Shown here: positions 1 to 6,733 of the stretch, piece after piece
How the letters are laid out: each line of letters opens with the position of its first letter
Numbering within the stretch: the first letter of the stretch is position 1
DNA from: Actinomycetota bacterium
GTDB taxonomy: Bacteria > Actinomycetota > CADDZG01 > WHSQ01
Direction: 5' to 3'
Length of the DNA: 6,733 nt
NCBI GenBank assembly: GCA_016781115.1
Contig: JADDQX010000121.1
Coordinates: 1 to 6,733, forward strand
Translations under genes and position numbers: made by a program
Notes under the pieces: model-generated
Databases searched by the model: none
What the model was told of the DNA's origin: nothing
Seen by the model: only the letters and a program-made list of their open reading frames with translations

Positions 1-1258
1 GCCGCATCTCGCGATCGTCGACCGGATGTCCGCGCTCGCCGGAGGCCTTGCTCCTGGAACCCGGGGCGCCCCATCCCGAGCCCGTTGCTTCGAGCCGGAT
101 CGGCTCGAACGTCGGACCCGGAGCCTGCGTCTGGTCGGCCGCGGCGGTGCTTGAGGCGTCGTCGTCTCCGGCACCGTGTTCGTTCCGCTGCGGCGTCGGC
201 GCGCCGCCTCCGGACGGCCCAGGGTCGGGACGGTCATCGTTGTCTTGCTTGCCATCCGCGGACGGCGCGCTTTGACGAGGCTCCTCGCCGGCCACCTCTT
301 CAAAAGGACCCCGTCGGCGCCGGTGCGGCAGCGCGAGCCGCGCGGCGTGCTCGATGTCTTCGAACGTCACCTCATCGCGGCCCGCCCAGGCCGATAGCGC
401 CGCGGCGGTCCTCGCCGTCACGATGTCGGCGCGCAGCCCGTCGACCCCGAACGCGTGGCAGATCTCAGCGATCCGCTCGAGCAGCTCGTCGGGGATCGAA
501 ACTCCCGCGAGACGTTCCCGCGCCGATCCGATCCTGGCCGTCAGCGCGACGTCGTGCTCCTCCCAGCGCGCTGCGAACGCCTCCGGGTCGGCGTCGAAGG
601 CCATCCGACGCCGCACGACTTCGACGCGCTCGGCAGGATCGGGGTTGCCTTTGATCTCGACTGTGATCCCGAAGCGGTCGAGCAGCTGAGGACGGAGCTC
701 GCCCTCCTCGGGATTCATGGTGCCGACGAGCAGGAAGCGGGCGGGATGTTTGACGCTCACGCCGTCGCGTTCGACGTGATTGGTGCCCAGCGCAGCCGCG
801 TCCAGCAGCAGATCCACCAGGTGATCCGGAAGCAGGTTGACCTCGTCGACGTAGAGGATCCCCCGGTGTGCCGCTGCGAGCAGGCCGGGCTCGAAGTCGC
901 GCCTCCCGTTGATCAACGCCTGCTCGATGTCGAGCGAGCCCGCGACGCGGTCCGTGCTCGCGCCCACCGGAAGCTCCACCAGCGGCACCCGTCGCTTGAC
1001 CGCGGACCCGCCTTGATGCGGGCCCGCCGGGCACTCCGGGTACGGAAGCTGCGGGTGGCAGTTGAACCGACAACCGTCCACCACCTCGATGTCCGGTAGA
1101 AGGCGAGGAAGTCCCCTCACCGCCGTCGACTTCGCGGTCCCCTTCTCGCCGCGGACCAGAACGCCGCCGATCGCGGGCGATACCGCGTTGAGCAGCAACC
1201 CGAGCTTGAGATCGTCCTGACCGACGATCGCCGAGAACGGATAGGTCGGGATAGTCAT
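1..1258 (-). CDS. ChlI/BchI-type AAA+ chelatase ATPase, probably an I-D fusion serving CobN (3' end outside window)
   Basis: The frame from the ATG at 1258 stays open for 419 codons to base 1. The start MTIPTYPFSAIVGQDDLKLGLLL is typical of the magnesium chelatase I subunit. Motifs: Walker A GEKGTAKST (37-45), Walker B ILYVDEVN (134-141), GTMNPEEGELRPQLLDRFG (179-197) with sensor Asn182 and the LLDRF arginine region, then a helical lid ending LALPHRRRR (308-316). A three-cysteine stretch (Cys63, Cys67, Cys76) follows the Walker A helix. Residues about 320-382 are a Pro/Gly/Asp/Ala-rich, probably disordered linker. Residues 393-410 (GSGWGAPGSRSKASGERG) resemble, from memory, the segment just before the VWA domain in actinobacterial BchI-BchD fusions, so I expect a VWA domain beyond the window and a full length of roughly 600-700 residues. 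Inferred role: the ATPase motor for CobN, replacing CobS/CobT. A magnesium chelatase role for bacteriochlorophyll is less likely given the B12 neighbours. Confidence 0.9.
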   Translation of the reverse strand, partial: MTIPTYPFSAIVGQDDLKLGLLLNAVSPAIGGVLVRGEKGTAKSTAVRGLPRLLPDIEVVDGCRFNCHPQLPYPECPAGPHQGGSAVKRRVPLVELPVGASTDRVAGSLDIEQALINGRRDFEPGLLAAAHRGILYVDEVNLLPDHLVDLLLDAAALGTNHVERDGVSVKHPARFLLVGTMNPEEGELRPQLLDRFGITVEIKGNPDPAERVEVVRRRMAFDADPEAFAARWEEHDVALTARIGSARERLAGVSIPDELLERIAEICHAFGVDGLRADIVTARTAAALSAWAGRDEVTFEDIEHAARLALPHRRRRGPFEEVAGEEPRQSAPSADGKQDNDDRPDPGPSGGGAPTPQRNEHGAGDDDASSTAAADQTQAPGPTFEPIRLEATGSGWGAPGSRSKASGERGHPVDDREMR

Positions 1259-4200
1259 GACAGGCGCTCCTCCAGATCGCCCTCGAGTTCCAGGAAGGTG
1301 CCTCGCAGCGCGGCAAGCGTTTCCTCTGAGGGTTGCGACCAGAGCCCTCGATCCGCGGCCTCAAGCAAACGCTCGGCAACCGCACGCAGCGCCCACGGGT
1401 TGGATGTGCGCATGAAGGAAGCAGTGTCTTCGTCCAACACGTACCGTGCCGCGACCTGCTCGTACATCCAGTCTTCGACGACGCCGGCAGTAGCGTCGTA
1501 ACCGAACAGGTAGTCGACCGTCGCCGAGAGCTCGAACGCACCCTTGTAGCCGTGCCTGCGCATCGACGCGATCCAGCGGGGGTTGACGACCCGCGCCCGG
1601 AAGATCCGGCGCGTCTCCTCGACGAGGTCGCGGTTCTTCACGTTCGCCGGGTCCGCGGAATCCCCGATGAACGCGCGGGGGTTGTCCCCGGTCAGCACGC
1701 GCACCGCCGCCACCATGCCCCCGTGGTACTGGAAGTAGTCGTCCGAATCGAAGAGGTCGTGCTCGCGCGTGTCGACGTTCTTCACGGCGACGTCGATCCG
1801 CGCCAGGCTCGCCCGCATCTCCTCGACCGCGGGTTTTCCGTCGAGCCCCTCGCCGTACGCATAGCCGCCCCATACCTCGTAGACGCGCGCTAGGTCGGCG
1901 TCGGTCTTCCAGTTGCGCGCGTCGATAAGCGGCAACAGCCCCGCGCCGTAGGCACCCGGCTTGGAGCCGAAGATACGCGTAGTGGCGCGGCGGTCGCTGA
2001 AGCCCGCTGCCTCCTCCTCCCGCTTGTGTTTGGCGACGAAGTTGACCTCGTCGGGCTCGTCGAGCGCGGCAACCGTTCTGACCGCCTCATCGATCAGCGA
2101 GACCAGATTCGGGAACGCGTCGCGGAAGAAGCCACTGATCCTCACGGTGACGTCCACGCGTGGTCGGCCCAGCTCACCTGGAGGGATCACCTCCAGCCCG
2201 ATCACCCGACGCGACTCCTCGTTCCAGGTAGGGCGCACTCCGAGCAGGGCCAGGATCTCGGCGATGTCATCGCCTTGGGTCCGCATCGCCGAGGTGCCCC
2301 ACACGACCAGCCCGACGGTCTCGGGATACGCGTCTTCCTCCGCGAGGAACCGGCCCAGGAGGTCGTCGGCGAGCCTCGACCCGGTGGCCCAGGCCAGCTC
2401 GGAGGGAAGTGCCTTGGGATCGACCGAGAAGAAGTTGCGCCCGGTCGGAAGCACGTTGAGCAGTCCCCGTGTCGGAGATCCAGATGGCCCGGGCGGGACG
2501 AAGTGACCGTCGAGACCGCGCACGAGGTTTCCGATCTCCTCGGAGGTGCGATCGAGCCGCGGCACGACGTAGCGCGCGGCGAGCCTCAGGACGTCAACGA
2601 CGTCGGGATCCACGCACCCCAAGGCGTCGTCGGAGACGGCTTCGGCAGCCGCCGGATCCCAGCCCTTGGCCTCCATCGACGTGAGCAGGGAGGTCACCGC
2701 GTCCTCGAGGCGGTCGATCAGATCGGCCGCGGTCGCGTGAGGGCCGGGGAACCGAGCGACCAGCTCGGTCGGCGCGGCGAGCTTTGTCCCGGGCGCATCG
2801 AGCAGCGCACGCTCGTCCAGCCCGAAGGCGTCTCCGACGGCAGCGCGCAGGCCACGGGTATTGCCCACCGGCAGTCTTAGCATCGCGGCGATCAGCCCGA
2901 GACGCTGCTCGCCGAGTGGCGCCTGCCCCAGAACGTGCAGGCCATCGCGGATCCTTAGGTCCTTGATCTCGCAGAGATATCCGTCGATGTGGAGGATGAA
3001 GTCGTCGAAGTCGGAGGGCTCAGACTCCACGTCGAGGTCGCGGTGCAGCTCCGTCGCGCGGACCACATCCCATATGCGGGCACGCAACTCCGGCAACTTG
3101 GACGGATCCAGTGCCTGCACCTGCGCGTACTCATCGAGCAAAGCCTCCAGACGCGCGAGCTCGTCGTAGGTCTCGGCGCGCATCATCGGCGGGATCAGAT
3201 GGTCGACGATCACCGCATGGGCGCGGCGCTTCGCTTGCGTGCCCTCCCCTGGGTCGTTGACGACGAAGGGATAGAAGAGCGGCAATTCCCCGAGCACCGC
3301 GTCGGACGCGCAACCGCGCGATGTTGCAAGGCTCTTACCCGGAAGCCACTCGAGCGTTCCGTGCTTGCCCAAGTGCACGATGGCGTCTGCGCCAAACTCG
3401 CGCTCAAGCCACCAGTAGCAGGCGAGGTAGTGGTGCGAGGGAGGTAGCTCCGGATCGTGGTAGATCGCGACCGGCTTCTCGGAAAACCCGCGCGGCGGCT
3501 GGATGCAAACGAACACGTTGCCGAAACGGATCCCGGCGACGACGAGGGCGCCGTCGGAGACATAGAGCTCGCCCGGAGGCTCGCCCCACTGCGCCACCAT
3601 CGACGCGCGCAGATCTTCGGGCAAACCAGCGAACCAGTCCTTGTAGCGTCGCACGTCGAGCCGCCCGTCAGCACAGCGGAGCTGCTGCTCGGTCAAGAAT
3701 TCTTCGTCGTATCCCCCCGAAGCGATCAGCCTGTGGATGAGCTCGTCACCGTCGTCGGGGATCTCTCCCACGAAAAAGCCAGCCTCTTCGAGCGCGTGAA
3801 GCAGCCTCACCGCGCTGGCCGGGGTGTCGAGGCCGACCGCGTTGCCGACGCGCGAGTGGCGCGTCGGATAGCTCGACAGCATCAGCGCCAGCTTCTTATC
3901 GGCGTTGGCCTTTCGTCTCAGCAGCGCAAGGCGGGTCGCGATGCCGGCCACGCGGCGCGCCCGCTCCGGGTCGGGGCGATAGACGACAACCCGGGACCCC
4001 TCGTGCTCGGGCTCCTTGAACGAAAACGGCACTGAGATGATCCGACCGTCGAACTCGGGGATCGCGACCTGCATGGCGGCGTCGAGCGGCGACAGCCCCG
4101 AGCTGCTCCCCTCCCAGTTCGCGCGCGGGCTCGTGACGCAGATTCCTTGGACGACCGGGACGTCGAGCGCCTCGAAGGCGGGGACCTCCCACGAGTACCA

Positions 4201-4944
4201 CCCTTCCCCTCCCCGCTGGGCATCCGCCGCGTTCGACCCGCCCGACGCCAGCACGGTCACGATCAGGACGTCGACCTTCCCGGTCAGCAGTTCGAGTGCC
4301 GGAATGCGGCCCCCATCGTCGGCGCGCAGCGAGTAGCAGTACACCGGCAGCGGGTTCGCGCCGGCATCGACGAGCCCGTCTATCAGCGTGTCCACGAACG
4401 CGGTGTTCCCGGAAACCAGGTGCGTCCGGTAGAAGACGATCCCGGCGGTCGGGCGCGCCGGGTCGTGGCTCTCAACAAGCTCGGGCCTATAGAGGCCGAC
4501 CTGCGGGATCTCCGCCGGCGGGTCGAAGCCGTATCCCTCGAGGAGCACGGTGTCCGCCACGAAGCGGAACAGGTTCGCGGTGTTCTCTATGCCCCCATGG
4601 GACATGTACTCAAGAACCTCGGCGACCACTCCGGCCGGAGCTGTGGACGCGGACACCAGCTCGGCGTCGATCTCGGCCTCGCCGCCGAAGGCGAGCAACG
4701 GGATGTCCAGCTCGCGGCAGCGCTCGCGCAGCAGATCGAAACCCTGCGGCCAGGCGCGGCGGCCTCCGAGAAGACGGATCAGCACGACTCGAGCCTCTTT
4801 GAGCGCGGCGTCCAAGAACGCCGCGGGGTCGTCGATATGGGCGGGATTCGCGGCGCCGATCGCCCCAAAGCCATCCGGCAGCAACTCGCGGGCGCGCGCC
4901 GCTGCGAGGATCTCAGTGTCGGCAGTCGTCAGGAACAGGATCAC
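1255..4944 (-). CDS. cobN: Cobaltochelatase large subunit CobN
   Basis: This 1229-residue protein spans the full length of the CobN/BchH chelatase large-subunit family. In that family the subunit binds the tetrapyrrole and metal, and an AAA+ partner drives ATP-dependent insertion; CobN inserts cobalt into hydrogenobyrinic acid a,c-diamide. Diagnostic blocks in order: HLGKHGTLEWLPGKS (524-538), matching the H-x-G-x-H-G-x-L-E signature shared with magnesium chelatase H subunits; NDPGEGTQAKRR (563-574); GPSGSPTRG (819-827) and LPTGRNFFSVDP (832-843); RISGFFRDAFPNLVSLIDEAV (935-955); RIFGSKPGAYGAGL (990-1003); DSDDYFQYHGGMVAAVR (1066-1082); and the C-terminal ATVDYLFGYDATAGVVEDWMYE (1141-1162). 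It starts at GTG in a GTGA overlap with cobQ and stops in an ATGA overlap with the ATPase gene. Its neighbours cobQ and cobD argue for cobalt/corrin over magnesium/protoporphyrin (BchH) as substrate. The frame is intact, with no frameshift or unusual insertion. Confidence 0.95.
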   Translation of the reverse strand: MILFLTTADTEILAAARARELLPDGFGAIGAANPAHIDDPAAFLDAALKEARVVLIRLLGGRRAWPQGFDLLRERCRELDIPLLAFGGEAEIDAELVSASTAPAGVVAEVLEYMSHGGIENTANLFRFVADTVLLEGYGFDPPAEIPQVGLYRPELVESHDPARPTAGIVFYRTHLVSGNTAFVDTLIDGLVDAGANPLPVYCYSLRADDGGRIPALELLTGKVDVLIVTVLASGGSNAADAQRGGEGWYSWEVPAFEALDVPVVQGICVTSPRANWEGSSSGLSPLDAAMQVAIPEFDGRIISVPFSFKEPEHEGSRVVVYRPDPERARRVAGIATRLALLRRKANADKKLALMLSSYPTRHSRVGNAVGLDTPASAVRLLHALEEAGFFVGEIPDDGDELIHRLIASGGYDEEFLTEQQLRCADGRLDVRRYKDWFAGLPEDLRASMVAQWGEPPGELYVSDGALVVAGIRFGNVFVCIQPPRGFSEKPVAIYHDPELPPSHHYLACYWWLEREFGADAIVHLGKHGTLEWLPGKSLATSRGCASDAVLGELPLFYPFVVNDPGEGTQAKRRAHAVIVDHLIPPMMRAETYDELARLEALLDEYAQVQALDPSKLPELRARIWDVVRATELHRDLDVESEPSDFDDFILHIDGYLCEIKDLRIRDGLHVLGQAPLGEQRLGLIAAMLRLPVGNTRGLRAAVGDAFGLDERALLDAPGTKLAAPTELVARFPGPHATAADLIDRLEDAVTSLLTSMEAKGWDPAAAEAVSDDALGCVDPDVVDVLRLAARYVVPRLDRTSEEIGNLVRGLDGHFVPPGPSGSPTRGLLNVLPTGRNFFSVDPKALPSELAWATGSRLADDLLGRFLAEEDAYPETVGLVVWGTSAMRTQGDDIAEILALLGVRPTWNEESRRVIGLEVIPPGELGRPRVDVTVRISGFFRDAFPNLVSLIDEAVRTVAALDEPDEVNFVAKHKREEEAAGFSDRRATTRIFGSKPGAYGAGLLPLIDARNWKTDADLARVYEVWGGYAYGEGLDGKPAVEEMRASLARIDVAVKNVDTREHDLFDSDDYFQYHGGMVAAVRVLTGDNPRAFIGDSADPANVKNRDLVEETRRIFRARVVNPRWIASMRRHGYKGAFELSATVDYLFGYDATAGVVEDWMYEQVAARYVLDEDTASFMRTSNPWALRAVAERLLEAADRGLWSQPSEETLAALRGTFLELEGDLEERLS
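1267..1273 (-). promoter_or_regulatory. Ribosome binding site of the chelatase ATPase gene
   Basis: On the minus strand GGAGGAG lies 8 bases before the ATG at 1258-1256, inside the last codons of cobN. It is a strong Shine-Dalgarno match and fits translation coupled to cobN termination at the ATGA overlap. Confidence 0.75.
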
Positions 4945-6455
4945 GTCTCGGACCTCGCGGACAGGAACGGAAGGCCGCGCGGTGCGCCGTTCGTGATCAG
5001 ATCGATCAGCGTGCCCTCGTCAACGTGGTGCTCGATCAGGTCTGCGAGGGCGTCTAGGCGTCGCTCTCTCACCTCGGCGAACGAGGCATCGCCGGGGATC
5101 CATTCGAGCCCCCGCTCTTCCGCCACCCATGACAGGAACGCCCTTCTGAAGGCGTCTCTCTCGAACACCCCGTGCCAGGAGGTGCCTACGGTCGCACCGA
5201 GGATGCAGCCCTCGTCGCCGAAGTCCCCCTGGAAGAGAGCCTCGGTGCCGAAACGGCGCACGCGCCCGTGGTGGATCTCGTAGCCCGACACCGGGGTGTC
5301 GCCGAAGGACGGAGCTCGGCCATTCGGACGCGCGAGGACCTTGTCCCAGGCAAATACCGTTTCGGTCGGGAGGAGCCCGAGGCCCTCCACCTCCCCGGTG
5401 CCGCTCTCGACGTCGTCGATGATCCGCTTTCCGAGCATCTGGTAGCCACCGCAGATCCCGAGCAGCGGCCTCCCCCGCCGGGCGCGCTCGATCAGAGCTC
5501 GGTCGAGGCCGCGCTGATGCAGCCACAGGAGGTCCTCGACGGTCGCCTTGGTGCCGGGGACGATCACGAGATCCGCCGATATGACGTCGGCCGGGGATTG
5601 CGTGAAGCGCACGGCCACGCCCGGCTCGGCGGCAAGTGCGTCGAAGTCCGTGAAGTTGCTGATCCAGCGCAGCCTGACCACGGCAACCGAAAGGCAGTCG
5701 CGCCCTCTTGGTGGGACCGATCCGTCGCGGGGCGCCTCGAGGGCGAGCGAGTCCTCAACGTCGAGCCACAGGCCCTTGACCCACGGGAGCACTCCGTAGA
5801 ACGGTCGGCCGGTGAGACGGGTCAAGCTCGCGAGCCCCGGATCGAGCACGGAGCGGTCTCCGCGAAACTTGTTGATCAGAAAGCCACAGATAAGCGCCTG
5901 GTCATCGCGATCGAGCAACGCCAGCGTCCCGAAGAGTGAGGCGAAAACGCCGCCACGATCGATGTCGCCGACGAGCACCACCGGTAGGTTCGCGGCGCGG
6001 GCAAGACCCATGTTGACGAGATCCTGATCACGCAGATTGATCTCGGCAGGACTTCCGGCCCCCTCGCAGATCACCGCTTCGAATCGCTCCCGGAGCGACT
6101 CGAGGGCATCCAGCACGACCGGCAGCAACTTCGGTTTCATCTCCTGGTATGAGCGCCCATCGACGTCAGCAACCGGACGACCCATGACGACGACCTGCGT
6201 GTGCCGCTCCCCGGTGGGCTTAAGCAGTACCGGGTTCATCGCCGCTTCGGGCTCGATGCCACAGGCCGCGGCCTGTGCTGCCTGAGCCCTGCCGATCTCG
6301 GCGCCTTGTGCCGTGACCGCGGAATTGAGCGCCATGTTCTGCGACTTGAACGGCGCTACCGAAACCCCGCGGCGCTTGAGCCAGCGGCAGATGCCGGCGA
6401 CGACGACGCTCTTCCCGGCGTCCGAAGACGTCCCCGCAACCAGCAGCGCGCTCAC
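4941..6455 (-). CDS. cobQ: Cobyric acid synthase CobQ/CbiP (glutamine-hydrolysing)
   Basis: This 504-residue protein has the usual family length. Known role: ATP- and glutamine-dependent amidation of carboxylates b, d, e and g of adenosylcobyrinic acid a,c-diamide, giving adenosylcobyric acid in the cytoplasm. The N-terminal synthetase domain (about 1-235) carries the P-loop GTSSDAGKS (8-16), KSQNMALNS (37-45), EGAGSPAEINLRD (131-143) and GDIDRGGVFAS (163-173). The C-terminal glutamine amidotransferase domain (about 253-445) has the nucleophile elbow GICGGYQM with Cys335, then GYEIHHG (391-397) and SWHGVFE with the catalytic His428. No key residue is missing. The open frame begins 10 codons earlier at a GTG at 6485. 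I chose the GTG at 6455 because GGAGGT lies 7 bases upstream, the protein then starts MSALLVAGTSSDAGKS as family members do, and the start makes a GTGA overlap with the cobD stop. The stop overlaps the cobN start in the same way. Confidence 0.96.
   Translation of the reverse strand: MSALLVAGTSSDAGKSVVVAGICRWLKRRGVSVAPFKSQNMALNSAVTAQGAEIGRAQAAQAAACGIEPEAAMNPVLLKPTGERHTQVVVMGRPVADVDGRSYQEMKPKLLPVVLDALESLRERFEAVICEGAGSPAEINLRDQDLVNMGLARAANLPVVLVGDIDRGGVFASLFGTLALLDRDDQALICGFLINKFRGDRSVLDPGLASLTRLTGRPFYGVLPWVKGLWLDVEDSLALEAPRDGSVPPRGRDCLSVAVVRLRWISNFTDFDALAAEPGVAVRFTQSPADVISADLVIVPGTKATVEDLLWLHQRGLDRALIERARRGRPLLGICGGYQMLGKRIIDDVESGTGEVEGLGLLPTETVFAWDKVLARPNGRAPSFGDTPVSGYEIHHGRVRRFGTEALFQGDFGDEGCILGATVGTSWHGVFERDAFRRAFLSWVAEERGLEWIPGDASFAEVRERRLDALADLIEHHVDEGTLIDLITNGAPRGLPFLSARSET
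4952..4956 (-). promoter_or_regulatory. Ribosome binding site of cobN
   Basis: On the minus strand GAGGT lies 7 bases before the GTG start at 4944-4942, within the last codons of cobQ. It supports this GTG as the cobN start. Confidence 0.65.
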
Positions 6456-6733
6456 GACCGGCACCTCCACGCGAGGCCCGCGCACAGGGCGACCGCCGCC
6501 CAGCTGATCAGTCCAGAGAGCCTTACCGCGCGCTCTACGTCGTTCGGTTTCGGAGGCGAGCCGTCGCCTACGTGAGGCCTGTCCTCGATCCTGCCGTCAT
6601 AGACGTTGCGCCCGCCGAGCGACACGCCGAGCGCGCCGGCGAATGCCGCCTCCAGTTGCCCCGCGTTCGGGCTAGGGTGCGATCGCCCGTCGCGCCCCAG
6701 CGTGAGAGCGGCGCGCCGTCGGTCACCGCCAGC
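6452..6733 (-). CDS. cobD: Adenosylcobinamide-phosphate synthase CobD/CbiB, C-terminal part (5' end outside window)
   Basis: The frame is open from the window edge to a TGA stop and gives the last 93 residues of the protein; start and N-terminal membrane segments lie beyond base 6733. The family signature is plain: visible residues 18-41 contain SHPSPNAG followed by EAAFAGALGVSLGG, then NVYDGRIEDRP and GDG (residues 43-58), the usual CbiB C-terminal block. Residues about 72-89 (LSGLISWAAVALCAGLAW) form the final hydrophobic helix, with a short basic tail RCRS. In this family the integral membrane enzyme joins aminopropanol or its phosphate to adenosylcobyric acid. The stop overlaps the cobQ start by four bases, and the cobQ ribosome site lies inside its last codons. 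The name cobD follows the aerobic-pathway convention; the Salmonella equivalent is CbiB, and Salmonella CobD is an unrelated decarboxylase. The identification is firm, although only about a third of a typical length is visible. Confidence 0.93.
   Translation of the reverse strand, partial: AGGDRRRAALTLGRDGRSHPSPNAGQLEAAFAGALGVSLGGRNVYDGRIEDRPHVGDGSPPKPNDVERAVRLSGLISWAAVALCAGLAWRCRS
6463..6468 (-). promoter_or_regulatory. Ribosome binding site that decides the cobQ start
   Basis: On the minus strand GGAGGT lies 7 bases before the GTG at 6455-6453. It is a near-perfect Shine-Dalgarno sequence placed inside the end of cobD. It favours the GTG at 6455 over the upstream in-frame GTG codons at 6485, 6470 and 6464. 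Confidence 0.8.

Noticed and set aside
455..1099. Plus-strand open frame of 214 codons opposite the ATPase gene
   Set aside because: It is an antisense shadow of the AAA+ coding region. The protein-like look comes from mirrored codon bias, and no independent start signal or domain was seen.
465..1541. Minus-strand open frame of 358 codons across the cobN/ATPase junction
   Set aside because: It is a frame-shifted reading of the real cobN end and ATPase start. The translation is Arg/Ser/Gly-rich with no domain, while the correct frame gives complete Walker and chelatase motifs.
2026..2880. Plus-strand open frame of 284 codons within cobN
   Set aside because: It is antisense to the conserved C-terminal half of cobN and shows no motif.
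1255..4944. BchH (magnesium chelatase H subunit) as an alternative identity for the large gene
   Set aside because: The motif set is shared between BchH and CobN, but the flanking cobQ and cobD genes and the N-terminal MILFLTTADTEIL fit CobN. No chlorophyll gene is visible.
4147..5283. Long plus-strand open frame (378 codons) opposite cobN and cobQ
   Set aside because: It lies antisense to two genes with unmistakable family motifs. Its translation is Arg/Gly/Val-rich with no recognisable domain, as expected for a shadow frame in GC-rich DNA.
6452..6733. Possible cobalamin riboswitch near the operon
   Set aside because: All bases up to the window edge are coding sequence of cobD, and no non-coding leader exists in the window. 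A riboswitch would have to be upstream of the operon's first gene, outside this sequence.

Overview
The window is a contiguous piece of a late cobalamin (vitamin B12) biosynthesis operon. All four genes are on the minus strand and no base is left non-coding. In transcription order (high to low coordinates) they are: the 3' end of cobD/cbiB (adenosylcobinamide-phosphate synthase, membrane protein; start lies beyond base 6733), cobQ/cbiP (cobyric acid synthase), cobN (large cobaltochelatase subunit) and the first 419 codons of a ChlI/BchI-type AAA+ chelatase ATPase that runs off the window at base 1. That ATPase probably continues into a BchD-like von Willebrand A (VWA) domain.

The organism is a high-GC bacterium, most likely an actinobacterium or a relative. 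Three things point that way: strong G/C preference at third codon positions, GTG starts, and the pairing of CobN with a ChlI(-D)-type ATPase instead of CobS/CobT. I cannot name a genus. There is no sign of mobile elements, phage, CRISPR, tRNA or rRNA.

How the genes work together: CobN, powered by the AAA+ partner, inserts cobalt into the corrin ring (hydrogenobyrinic acid a,c-diamide in the aerobic route). CobQ then amidates four peripheral carboxylates of the adenosylated a,c-diamide to give adenosyl-cobyric acid. CobD/CbiB attaches the aminopropanol(-phosphate) arm. The adenosyltransferase, CobB and the nucleotide-loop genes are not in view and may flank the window.

The most informative structural detail is that all three gene junctions are 4-base stop/start overlaps (GTGA, GTGA, ATGA), each preceded by a good Shine-Dalgarno sequence. 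This fits tight translational coupling, and it moves the cobQ start 10 codons downstream of the longest open frame. The operon promoter, any cobalamin riboswitch and the terminator would lie outside the window. I found no previously undescribed system; this looks like an ordinary, well-conserved metabolic operon.
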